Positions 1 through 5,182 of a stretch of 5,243 bases of DNA are shown piece after piece. The notes below the pieces were generated by a model. That model was not told where the DNA came from. It searched no databases and saw nothing but the letters and a program-made list of their open reading frames with translations. The position numbers and the translations under genes were made by a program. Origin of the DNA: an uncultured Clostridia bacterium (lineage in GTDB: Bacteria > Bacillota > Clostridia > Oscillospirales > UMGS1783); the NCBI GenBank assembly GCA_937892635.1, contig CALBKB010000128.1, forward strand, positions 1 through 5,243, read 5' to 3'. The stretch's first letter is position 1. Every line of letters begins with the position of its first letter.

Positions 1-252
1 TGGCACGCCATTGAGGAAGCCTGTAAGCAGGGCAAGGAGTTTCTCGACTTTTTCGGCAGTACCGGCGATCCCAATCCCGACAATCCCATCACCGGCATCT
101 ACGCCTTTAAGAAAAAGTTTTCAGGGCTGCACACCGAATTTGTCGGGCAGTTTGATCTGATTGTATCACCCTTCTGGTATGGCGTATGGAACGCCCTCTC
201 GCCGCTGTTGATCAGATGGCGCCGACGTCTGCGTCGACACCGAAACGGTTAA
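1..252 (+). CDS. FemX/MurM-type peptidoglycan branch peptidyltransferase, C-terminal fragment
   Basis: Frame 1 is open from the window edge to TAA at 250-252, giving the last 83 residues of a protein that starts outside the window. The stretch FLDFFGSTGDPNPDNPITGI (fragment residues 14-33), then YAFKKKF and a FVGQFDL segment, matches the conserved C-terminal GNAT-like subdomain of the FemABX/MurM family. Members add amino acids from aminoacyl-tRNA to the peptidoglycan stem peptide on lipid II, at the cytoplasmic face of the membrane. A basic tail (residues 72-82, mainly Arg) could contact membrane or tRNA; that is inference. No terminator hairpin is visible between its stop and the next promoter at 263-292, so read-through into the next gene is possible. 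Which amino acid it adds cannot be told from this fragment. Confidence 0.85.
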   Translation, partial: WHAIEEACKQGKEFLDFFGSTGDPNPDNPITGIYAFKKKFSGLHTEFVGQFDLIVSPFWYGVWNALSPLLIRWRRRLRRHRNG

Positions 253-262
253 TATCTCGCGC

Positions 263-292
263 TTGACACACATAAGAAATGATTGGTATACT
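263..292 (+). promoter_or_regulatory. Sigma-A type promoter of the 323-721 gene, with palindrome over the -10
   Basis: TTGACA at 263-268 and TATACT at 287-292 are separated by 18 bp, a near-consensus housekeeping promoter with expected transcription start near 299. A perfect 6-1-6 palindrome, GGTATA-C-TATACC (285-297), covers the -10 box and could be an operator. The 5' leader before the RBS would be under 15 bases. Confidence 0.75.
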
Positions 293-322
293 ATACCTAT
301 CAAACATAAGGAGTGAATCGTT

Positions 323-721
323 ATGCCCGTAACTGCTGCCTATGTCCTAGGCATCCTGTCTGCACTGGCTGCCACCGTACTTACCTTTATTTTCTTCCTG
401 CCCGACGACAAGAAGGCCAACCTGCCCAACTCTCTGAAAAAGATTGTGGATATCCTCGATTTCCGCACCCTCTTTTTGGAGAAGTTCGTAAAGGCCGTCT
501 ATCTGTTTGCCACCTTTTCTTGCATCTGCGTGGGCTTGTTCATGCTCATTTCGGTCAACTACGGCTATTATTCCGATTACTGGATGGGCGGCCGCGGCTT
601 TTTACTGATTGCCCTGGGCCCCATTGCTGTGCGCATCGTTTTTGAGATCACCATGCTCTTTATCCTGCTGGTGCAGAATGTTATTGAGATCAATCAAAAG
701 TTGTCCAACAAGAAAGACTAA
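323..721 (+). CDS. Small three-helix membrane protein, function unknown (DUF4282-like)
   Basis: This 132-residue protein starts at ATG 323, with AAGGAG at 308-313 nine bases upstream. It shows three hydrophobic segments: residues 5-26, 54-77 and 91-120. Between the first two lies a short hydrophilic stretch (28-53), and the C-terminus is polar and basic (QKLSNKKD). The third helix carries LGPIAVRIVFE, with a Gly-Pro and a buried Arg/Glu pair. This recalls the small clostridial membrane proteins grouped as DUF4282, but I assign the family only tentatively from memory. No enzyme motif is visible. It has its own promoter and a terminator shared with lemA, so it is probably transcribed alone. Envelope genes on both sides suggest a membrane-associated role, but no function can be stated. 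The frame at 313-645 is an overlapping shadow. Confidence 0.85.
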   Translation: MPVTAAYVLGILSALAATVLTFIFFLPDDKKANLPNSLKKIVDILDFRTLFLEKFVKAVYLFATFSCICVGLFMLISVNYGYYSDYWMGGRGFLLIALGPIAVRIVFEITMLFILLVQNVIEINQKLSNKKD

Positions 722-732
722 ACCTGCATAAG

Positions 733-765
733 AAAAGACCGAGAACAAGTTGTTCTCGGTCTTTT
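733..765. terminator. Bidirectional intrinsic terminator between convergent genes
   Basis: A stem of about 14 bp has arms 733-746 and 752-765 with core GACCGAGAAC/GTTCTCGGTC and a five-base loop. A T-run (762-767) follows on plus, and TTTTCTTA follows on minus. It sits between the stop at 721 and the lemA stop at 766-768, so it can end transcription from both sides. Confidence 0.9.
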
Positions 766-1317
766 TTATTCTTCCTCACTGCTGAAATGGTGTATACTGA
801 ATTCTGCCATTTTTTTGAGCTTGAACAAGGTGGCAATGATGTTAGATAGGGCACGATCGTAATACTCGTTATAGGCCTTGGCTTGGCGGTTATAGCCCTC
901 GCCGGCATTTGCAATATCCTGTTCCACGGCACGCAGATCGTTTTTCCGCGTCATAAACAGTGCACTCACGCGCAATTCCTGATACCGCTCTGCCACCGCA
1001 AAGAGTTGTTTCAGCGTATCAGTCAATGCCGATTCAGCGCGGCACTTGTCCATCAAAGACGCAGCCTTGATCGACTGATTGCGCAGCGTGATCAACTCTT
1101 CAATAATGGCCGTTTCATGCGCGGCATATTCCTGCACCGCCTCAACCAGACCGGGGATCAAATCGTGTCGTTTTTTCATAAAACGATCCACTACGGCGTA
1201 CTTTTCTTCACATTCAAACGTCAAAGCCGAGAAGCGGCTGCGCACGGCAAACACCCAAAGAACGATGATAAACAGCACCGCTGCCACGATGATTAATATC
1301 CAATACTGCCAATCCAT
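766..1317 (-). CDS. lemA: LemA family protein
   Basis: I place the start at ATG 1315-1317, giving 183 residues, because GGAGGT at 1324-1329 lies six bases upstream. The longer reading back to 1392 would run through the promoter. Residues 6-25 form one transmembrane helix near the N-terminus. Then come LemA family signatures: AVVDRFMKKRHDLIPGLVEA (41-60, compare the usual LKRRhDLIPNLV), EYAAHE (63-68), and the late YN..AKAYNEYYDR region (142-155). The length agrees with the family norm of roughly 185. LemA proteins are membrane-anchored helical bundles, widespread in bacteria, whose biochemical role is not settled. Two changes from consensus are visible: Gly56 replaces the usual Asn in LIPN, and the ending is acidic (EEE). 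It is convergent with the 323 gene and divergent from the microprotein gene. Confidence 0.92.
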   Translation of the reverse strand: MDWQYWILIIVAAVLFIIVLWVFAVRSRFSALTFECEEKYAVVDRFMKKRHDLIPGLVEAVQEYAAHETAIIEELITLRNQSIKAASLMDKCRAESALTDTLKQLFAVAERYQELRVSALFMTRKNDLRAVEQDIANAGEGYNRQAKAYNEYYDRALSNIIATLFKLKKMAEFSIHHFSSEEE

Positions 1318-1339
1318 ATTCGGACCTCCATTCCCATAC

Positions 1340-1368
1340 AGTATAGCATAATCCCTCTCCCATTTCAA
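1340..1368 (-). promoter_or_regulatory. Sigma-A type promoter of lemA
   Basis: On the minus strand, TTGAAA (1363-1368) and TATACT (1340-1345) are 17 bp apart. The -10 lies 22 bases upstream of the lemA ATG, leaving a short leader that includes the GGAGGT RBS. This promoter argues against the longer ORF start at 1392. Confidence 0.75.
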
Positions 1369-1372
1369 GCAC

Positions 1373-1404
1373 CAATACCACCGCGACCGCATAGGATGGT
1401 ATTG
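1373..1404. repeat. Inverted repeat CAATACCA-N16-TGGTATTG in divergent spacer
   Basis: Perfect 8-bp arms at 1373-1380 and 1397-1404 flank a 16-base, mostly GC-rich spacer. The repeat lies between the lemA -35 box and the RBS of the microprotein gene. It could be an operator for the divergent pair or a hairpin in the leader of the plus-strand transcript. No clear plus-strand -35/-10 pair was found here, so the promoter of the microprotein gene remains unidentified. Confidence 0.45.
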
Positions 1405-1422
1405 TAATGGAGGTGTGAATTT

Positions 1423-1512
1423 ATGTGCTTGAGAAACCTAATTGACGGCGAATGCTGCAGCATGTCCATCGTAATCGTTGGTATCCTGCTGATCATGCTC
1501 GTTACCCGCTAA
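1423..1512 (+). CDS. 29-residue cysteine-containing membrane microprotein
   Basis: The frame ATG 1423 to TAA 1510-1512 encodes 29 residues, beginning MCLRNLIDGECC and followed by a single hydrophobic helix (about residues 14-27, SMSIVIVGILLIML) and a short TR tail. The case for a real gene rests on GGAGG at 1409-1413, nine bases before the ATG, and on a strong terminator just after the stop. It also does not overlap any other convincing gene. Its pattern (MC start, short polar stretch, Cys pair, then one helix at the C-terminus) resembles tiny membrane proteins that I recall being scattered through clostridial genomes, usually unannotated. Cys2, Cys11 and Cys12 would lie just outside the membrane segment. 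Function is unknown, and no promoter is obvious. Confidence 0.7.
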   Translation: MCLRNLIDGECCSMSIVIVGILLIMLVTR

Positions 1513-1528
1513 CCGGCACCGGGCGCAA

Positions 1529-1557
1529 AAAATGCTATGGAAAATCCATAGCATTTT
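1529..1557. terminator. Bidirectional intrinsic terminator
   Basis: A perfect 13-bp stem (arms 1529-1541 and 1545-1557, core ATGCTATGGA/TCCATAGCAT) closes on an AAA loop. The flanking A-run and T-run allow function on both strands. It lies between the microprotein stop (1512) and the zinc-ribbon gene stop (1560-1562), two convergent genes. Confidence 0.92.
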
Positions 1558-1559
1558 CT

Positions 1560-2237
1560 TTATTTAAATACGTCTATAACAGCCAATATCTTATCCGTAA
1601 TCATGGTAAACAGATCGGGCCAAAAATACGAGATGACAAAGCCGACAACAGCAAGAAGAGCCGTTACGATTAACGACAGGAACAGCTGCGCGCGCGCCAT
1701 GTTGCGGCGATTGAAATTTCGCGTGCCGCCCAGCGCCCATATCAGCGTGGCCAACCAACCGATGACGGGAATGTTCATCAACAAGATCGTTCCCATATAC
1801 TGGGGCGTGCTCAGCACATCATAGGCAGGATCGTTATAGTACTCTTCATATTCCACTTCTTCATATTCGGGTGCCGTAACCGCATCATCCGCCTGCGTGG
1901 ACGAGGGGTTGTTTCTCTTTTCGGTAACCGAAGCAATAACTTCCTCCAGATCCGACACGTCGGTTAAATCCTGATCCATGATAACCGGTTCACCCGGAGC
2001 ATGACCGCTATCAACCGGAGCCGGCTGATCGCGCAAGATCTCCTCCTGCGGCTCCTGCGGCACGTACATAGACTCCGTTAAAACCGGTTCCGATTCTTTG
2101 GTCGGCGCTTCTTTATATGCAGAGGGGAATGTCGGAGTAAATGGGGCCGGACGACGACCCAGACGAGCCGCACCGCACTCGGGACAACGCTCCATTTCGT
2201 CGGTTAAATCCGCACCACAATTAATGCAATAATCCAT
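1560..2237 (-). CDS. Zinc-ribbon membrane protein with long acidic linker
   Basis: The start is set at ATG 2235-2237 (225 residues) because GGAGG at 2243-2247 is five bases upstream. An upstream TTG reading would place the RBS inside the coding region. Residues 1-24 form a zinc ribbon with two CxxC knuckles (Cys4/Cys7 and Cys18/Cys21). Residues 27-145 are low-complexity, rich in Pro, Glu and Asp, with a Tyr/Glu cluster at 125-139, and are probably disordered. Residues 148-169 and 182-204 are transmembrane helices joined by a short Asn/Arg loop (TRNFNRRNMARAQ), followed by an amphipathic tail. This arrangement of ribbon, linker and helices, with the IPVIGW...WALG...NRRNMARAQ pattern, is common in uncharacterised Firmicutes proteins. 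The ribbon is probably cytosolic and may bind a partner; its role is unknown. It is monocistronic by its promoter and terminator. Confidence 0.85.
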   Translation of the reverse strand: MDYCINCGADLTDEMERCPECGAARLGRRPAPFTPTFPSAYKEAPTKESEPVLTESMYVPQEPQEEILRDQPAPVDSGHAPGEPVIMDQDLTDVSDLEEVIASVTEKRNNPSSTQADDAVTAPEYEEVEYEEYYNDPAYDVLSTPQYMGTILLMNIPVIGWLATLIWALGGTRNFNRRNMARAQLFLSLIVTALLAVVGFVISYFWPDLFTMITDKILAVIDVFK

Positions 2238-2266
2238 ATCTGCCTCCAAAATACGATTCTATTCTT

Positions 2267-2295
2267 ATTATATCGGACAAATTCGGCTCTGTCAA
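2267..2295 (-). promoter_or_regulatory. Perfect consensus sigma-A promoter of the zinc-ribbon gene
   Basis: The minus strand reads TTGACA (2290-2295), 17 bp, then TATAAT (2267-2272): both hexamers and the spacer match the housekeeping consensus exactly. The predicted start is near 2260, with the RBS at 2243-2247. The -35 box lies only five bases from the terminator of the preceding LCP gene (arm begins at 2301). Confidence 0.92.
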
Positions 2296-2300
2296 GAGAT

Positions 2301-2331
2301 GCAAAAAGCGAGGCTATGCCTCGCTTTTTGC
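2301..2331 (-). terminator. Intrinsic terminator of the LCP gene
   Basis: A perfect 14-bp stem (arms 2301-2314 and 2318-2331, core AAAAAGCGAGGC/GCCTCGCTTTTT) has a three-base loop TAT. It lies 15 bases after the LCP stop at 2347-2349. On the minus strand the T-run of the descending arm provides the U-tract. Confidence 0.9.
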
Positions 2332-2346
2332 TGTTATGATATCCGG

Positions 2347-3387
2347 TTAATTTTCCGGCTCGGCATTGGGATCAATATCATTATAAATAAAGTCGTGAAT
2401 ATGATCGGTAGCCTTTGTTAAATCGTACTGCATATAATACACGCCGTTGATCATGGCATCCTTAGCGTTGTCATACTTACCGGGGATCATGGTTTCCGCC
2501 ATTTGTACCTGACCGCTTGTGGCAACCGGCAAGAAATCCAACACATCGCTGTAAGTAAAGGAGGTGGTTACCATCGGCAACATAGTCTTAACCAATCCGG
2601 GATACTGGAACACGCTCTTAGTCATGACCTGATCAAACACCGCCATAATTACCTCGCGCTGACGGCTTGTGCGCGCCTGATCGCTATCAAGCTTGCGAAT
2701 GCGGGAAAAGCCGACCGCTTGAATGCCGTTAAGCAAGGTGTCGGGGCCGCTGGTCTGCAAATAGTCCGACGGCGAACCATGCACCTCATTGATATGAGAA
2801 TTGATATAATTGCGCTCAGCCTCCGTGACGTCCAGACGAATACCGCCGACCGCATCAATAACGCGGGCTAACTGCTGAAAATTAACCGTTACATAGTCGG
2901 TAATATTAAGCTTAAAATTCTCATTGAGTGTCTTAACCGCCAATGCGGCGCCCCCATACCCATAGGCATGCGTGATCTTATCGTACTTGCCGTTGATTTT
3001 GACGTAGCTGTCGCGCATGACCGAGATCAACTTGACCTTATTGGTGTCGTGATTGATGCTGAGAATGATAATCGCATCACTCAAACCATGATTGGCATTC
3101 CCGCCCTCACGGGTATCAATACCAAACAGGGCAATGTTGGTAATTTTCTTTCCCTGCGCAAGCGAAGAATGATAACTGCTGTCAATACCCAGATCGTCGT
3201 CCTGCAGTTCATGCGTCTGTAAGCCGCCGAAGAAATACCAGAAGATTCCGACAAAACCAAGTACTAAGACCAGAAGAAAGCTGCCAATCGCCAAAAGAAT
3301 GGTGCGGCGCATATTCTTTTTCTTGTTTGCCGCTGCGGTATCGGCGACATCCATATCCGGCTTCGCCGCATGTTTTCTTTCTTTCAT
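2347..3387 (-). CDS. LytR-CpsA-Psr (LCP) family cell-wall polymer ligase
   Basis: A 346-residue protein from ATG 3385-3387, with GGAGG at 3393-3397 five bases upstream. A basic cytosolic N-terminus (1-27) precedes one transmembrane helix (about 28-53), then an extracellular LCP domain. Visible LCP motifs are NIALFGIDTR (84-93, Asp91 and Arg93), LSDAIIILSIN (102-112), SVMRDSYVKI (122-131, Arg125 and Asp126), KITHAYGYGG (137-146) and VNFQQLARVIDAVGGI (168-183). The arginine-rich FSRIRK...DQARTSRQRE segment (227-245) completes the set. LCP enzymes transfer undecaprenyl-linked polymers, such as wall teichoic acid or capsule, to peptidoglycan, using acidic and arginine residues that grip the pyrophosphate. 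All the expected charged positions appear present, so it is probably active. The substrate cannot be inferred. A peptidoglycan-branching enzyme nearby fits a wall-assembly neighbourhood. Confidence 0.95.
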   Translation of the reverse strand: MKERKHAAKPDMDVADTAAANKKKNMRRTILLAIGSFLLVLVLGFVGIFWYFFGGLQTHELQDDDLGIDSSYHSSLAQGKKITNIALFGIDTREGGNANHGLSDAIIILSINHDTNKVKLISVMRDSYVKINGKYDKITHAYGYGGAALAVKTLNENFKLNITDYVTVNFQQLARVIDAVGGIRLDVTEAERNYINSHINEVHGSPSDYLQTSGPDTLLNGIQAVGFSRIRKLDSDQARTSRQREVIMAVFDQVMTKSVFQYPGLVKTMLPMVTTSFTYSDVLDFLPVATSGQVQMAETMIPGKYDNAKDAMINGVYYMQYDLTKATDHIHDFIYNDIDPNAEPEN

Positions 3388-3425
3388 TGCATCCTCCGTT
3401 TACTCTTTGTAGTCTTGTGTTACTT

Positions 3426-3454
3426 ATTATATATCTATCCTGATGAAAATACAA
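3426..3454 (-). promoter_or_regulatory. Sigma-A type promoter of the LCP gene
   Basis: The minus strand has TTGTAT (3449-3454), a 17-bp spacer and TATAAT (3426-3431). The leader to the ATG at 3387 is about 30 bases. It lies downstream of the lipoprotein terminator, so the LCP gene is likely expressed independently. Confidence 0.75.
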
Positions 3455-3471
3455 GTCTTAATTTGTAAATA

Positions 3472-3499
3472 AAAAAGCGACCCTTACGGATCGCTTTTT
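3472..3499 (-). terminator. Intrinsic terminator of the lipoprotein gene
   Basis: Arms AAAAAGCGA (3472-3480) and TCGCTTTTT (3491-3499) pair over nine bases. One mismatch and two further GC pairs follow before a TTAC loop. It lies 15 bases past the stop at 3515-3517 and gives a U-tract on the minus strand. Confidence 0.88.
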
Positions 3500-3514
3500 A
3501 TTCATATCGCTAAA

Positions 3515-3853
3515 TTAGCCAACGTTGCAGCCGCCGATACGAACAGCCTTACCGGTAGCCAGACCGTAGTTGTAAACACCCGAGCCATCCTTCATGATGG
3601 CGACCGTGTAAACAACCGCACCCTCGGCATCCAAGGCACTCAAGCAATATACCGACTTGGAATTGACGATGGAATCGGCTTCTCTCTGAATCGTAACCCA
3701 TTCCTCACCCAGTTCGGCAACCTTGATATCAAAATAATAGGTAGCGATTTTCTCCAAATCTGCCTCAGCCACGGGAGTTGCACCGCAACCAACCATCAGG
3801 CCGGTGGTGCAGACAAGTACGAGGAGCATAGCTGCAATGATCTTCTTGGTCAT
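3515..3853 (-). CDS. Small secreted lipoprotein, function unknown
   Basis: I choose ATG 3851-3853 (112 residues), since AGGTGA lies about nine bases upstream. The four-residue-longer GTG reading at 3865 would overlap that RBS. The N-terminus has the lipoprotein signal pattern: TKK, a hydrophobic core (about 5-18), then lipobox LMVGC with the predicted lipidated Cys at residue 23. After processing, about 90 residues would be exposed outside the membrane. The mature part holds two more cysteines, Cys70 and Cys109, the second in a GGCNVG ending; a disulfide is possible. The segment SALDAEGAVVYTVAIMKDGSGVYNYGL looks like beta strands of a small FMN-binding-like or PepSY-like fold, but I do not recognise a family. 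Own promoter and terminator make it monocistronic. Confidence 0.85.
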   Translation of the reverse strand: MTKKIIAAMLLVLVCTTGLMVGCGATPVAEADLEKIATYYFDIKVAELGEEWVTIQREADSIVNSKSVYCLSALDAEGAVVYTVAIMKDGSGVYNYGLATGKAVRIGGCNVG

Positions 3854-3905
3854 GGTAGTCTTCACCTTTCATATTCTCATTTATTATGCCGATCCCGTAC
3901 AAAAT

Positions 3906-4008
3906 TTGCACAAACCAGCTCCATTAGTATAGTACAAGCCTGCCCCTAAGTCAACTCTTTTCGCCAAAGTTATCAATTTTTTCATAATCTGTGCAACTTG
4001 CACAAACC
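3906..4008. repeat. TTGCACAAACC direct repeat, one copy within a palindrome
   Basis: The 11-base word TTGCACAAACC occurs at 3906-3916 and again at 3998-4008, 92 bases apart. The second copy is half of a perfect 7-1-7 palindrome, TGTGCAA-C-TTGCACA (3990-4004). The lipoprotein promoter lies between them: the palindrome is about 70-85 bases upstream of the predicted start and the single half-site just downstream. This looks like a two-site operator, but no cognate regulator is identified. Confidence 0.5.
3926..3954 (-). promoter_or_regulatory. Sigma-A type promoter of the lipoprotein gene
   Basis: The minus strand has TTGACT (3949-3954), 17 bp, then TATACT (3926-3931), a good housekeeping match. 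The predicted start is near 3919, giving a leader of roughly 65 bases. TTGCACA-type repeats flank it on both sides. Confidence 0.8.
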
Positions 4009-4030
4009 CTATCCCAAGCCAAAGCCCCTC

Positions 4031-5092
4031 TTATTTTTGTTCCAATTCTTTGCGCTTTTTGCGCCGTACCCGATTAATGTGCCGTTCAAAATCACCATTA
4101 TCAATCAAGCGAGCCAATACCAACTGAATATAGGTGGGTACCGTGCAAGAATAAAAGCCCATCCGCTCCTCAAAGGCCGCCACCAGCGGTCTTGGTAACA
4201 CCATATACCCCACACGCAAAGAGGAGGACACCGTGCGCGAAAAGGTGTTCATATAAATAACATTTTCCTGCCGCGTATGGGAAAAAAGCGTCTCTTCCGA
4301 TTTTTTGGACACCGAGAACTCCGATTCAAAATCATCCTCAATCACCATGCGCCCCTCTTCCGCCCAACGCAAATACTCATGGCGTTTGGAGGCCGTCGCC
4401 GTGACGCCGCTGGGAAAACTGCGATACGGGGAGATATGCAAAACGTCGGCACGGCTTTCCCGCAAAGCTGTACTGTCAATACCGTCACTGCCAAGCGGCA
4501 ACATCTCATATTCAACCCCGGCCGCCCGATAAACCTCTTCGATCTTTTTGTAGGACGGCGATTCGATACCATAGACCCGATCTCGCCCCAACAACCCTAC
4601 AATCAATCCGTAAAGATACTCCGACCCCGATCCGATGACAATTTGATCGGCCTGCGCCTGAATGCCGCGACTGCGCGCCAGATACCGACCGATGGCCTGC
4701 CTCAACGCTTCGCACCCCGTATTCTCAGGACGATCCAAAATCGACTCACCATAATCGCTCAGCACGCCGCGCATCGTACGCGCCAGTACCGAAAAGGGGA
4801 ACTCCGGCGCACTCGTCCCATGATGTACCGCCACGACAACGTTGCGCGCGGGCACCGCAAACCCATCGTCGGTACGAAATATCACGTAGTACCCGCTCCG
4901 CTGACGCGCCTGCGCATATCCTTCTTCACACAGCAAGGCGTAGGCATGCTCAACCGTAACGGTGCTCACCCCTGCCCTATCCGCCATCGTGCGCTTGGAT
5001 GGCAACTTGTCACCGTAGGCATAAAGTCCTGCCACAATATCCTCGCGCATGCTTTGATATAATTGTAAATACGCCGATTCTGTCCGCTTCAT
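4031..5092 (-). CDS. Short MocR-type regulator (GntR wHTH plus aminotransferase-like domain), likely for vitamin B6 kinase
   Basis: A 353-residue protein from ATG 5090-5092. Residues 1-70 form a GntR winged helix (GDKLPSKRTMADRAGVSTVT, then YALLCEEGYAQARQRSGYYV). The rest matches fold-type I aminotransferase: GSGSEYLYGLIVGLLG (154-169), ESPSYKKI (177-184), SPYRSFPSGVT (221-231), IEDDFESEF (251-259), YMNTFSRTVSSSLRVGYMVLP (280-300). MocR proteins use this domain to sense PLP or amino compounds. Here the Schiff-base Lys of TFSK is Arg286 and the DDY tyrosine is Phe255, so covalent PLP binding is unlikely. MocR proteins usually have about 450-480 residues; this one stops after a basic RRKKRKELEQK tail, without the C-terminal subdomain. 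No continuation appears in other frames. RBS AGGAG (5109-5113) sits 16 bases before the ATG, longer than usual. Divergence from a pyridoxal kinase suggests B6 control. No clear terminator follows it. Confidence 0.88.
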   Translation of the reverse strand: MKRTESAYLQLYQSMREDIVAGLYAYGDKLPSKRTMADRAGVSTVTVEHAYALLCEEGYAQARQRSGYYVIFRTDDGFAVPARNVVVAVHHGTSAPEFPFSVLARTMRGVLSDYGESILDRPENTGCEALRQAIGRYLARSRGIQAQADQIVIGSGSEYLYGLIVGLLGRDRVYGIESPSYKKIEEVYRAAGVEYEMLPLGSDGIDSTALRESRADVLHISPYRSFPSGVTATASKRHEYLRWAEEGRMVIEDDFESEFSVSKKSEETLFSHTRQENVIYMNTFSRTVSSSLRVGYMVLPRPLVAAFEERMGFYSCTVPTYIQLVLARLIDNGDFERHINRVRRKKRKELEQK

Positions 5093-5130
5093 CTGGTTAT
5101 ATAAAATTCTCCTGTTTTGACTATTTTTAT

Positions 5131-5161
5131 GTTACCAAAAACAGTATATAGTATTGGTAAC
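5131..5161. promoter_or_regulatory. Inverted repeat GTTACCAA-N15-TTGGTAAC, candidate MocR operator
   Basis: Perfect 8-bp arms at 5131-5138 and 5154-5161 with a 15-bp AT-rich spacer, so equivalent positions are 23 bp apart, about two helical turns. It fills the centre of the 90-bp spacer between the divergent regulator and kinase genes. For the kinase only a poorly spaced promoter is visible: TTGACT (5117-5122) and TATAGT (5147-5152), 24 bp apart. This suggests dependence on an activator. Binding by the neighbouring regulator is inference. Confidence 0.55.
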
Positions 5162-5171
5162 AAAAAATCAA
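5143..5171 (-). promoter_or_regulatory. Probable promoter of the MocR gene
   Basis: The minus strand reads TTGATT (5166-5171), a 17-bp spacer and TATACT (5143-5148). The start would fall near 5136, inside the inverted repeat at 5131-5161, so a protein bound there would block this promoter. The -35 overlaps the first base of the kinase RBS. Confidence 0.6.
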
Positions 5172-5182
5172 GGAGGGAAATC

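Noticed and set aside
883..1296. A 137-codon plus-strand frame across lemA
   Set aside because: The minus-strand frame carries LemA signatures, an RBS and a promoter; the plus-strand translation shows no family pattern.
1318..1392. N-terminal extension of lemA to ATG 1392
   Set aside because: The extension would cover the lemA promoter (1340-1368) and RBS (1324-1329), and family length fits the 1317 start.
2503..2871. A 122-codon plus-strand frame within the LCP gene
   Set aside because: It lies opposite the conserved LCP catalytic region and has no motif of its own.
3990..4004. Palindrome TGTGCAA-C-TTGCACA as the MocR terminator
   Set aside because: It is not followed by a U-tract on the minus strand and has a one-base centre, so an operator reading is preferred.
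3960..4030. Lost C-terminal part of the MocR protein in another frame after the stop
   Set aside because: Reading the downstream minus strand in the other two frames gave short, unrelated peptides with no aminotransferase C-terminal pattern, so a simple frameshift is not supported.
4049..4062. GCGC-TTTTT-GCGC hairpin near the MocR 3' end
   Set aside because: It is a short stem inside the Lys/Arg-rich coding tail with no U-tract following; best explained by codon content.
4277..5062. A 261-codon open frame on the plus strand opposite the MocR gene
   Set aside because: It is antisense to a clear MocR coding region, its translation has no recognisable domain and is rich in Arg, Pro and His as expected of a shadow frame, and no convincing RBS was noted.
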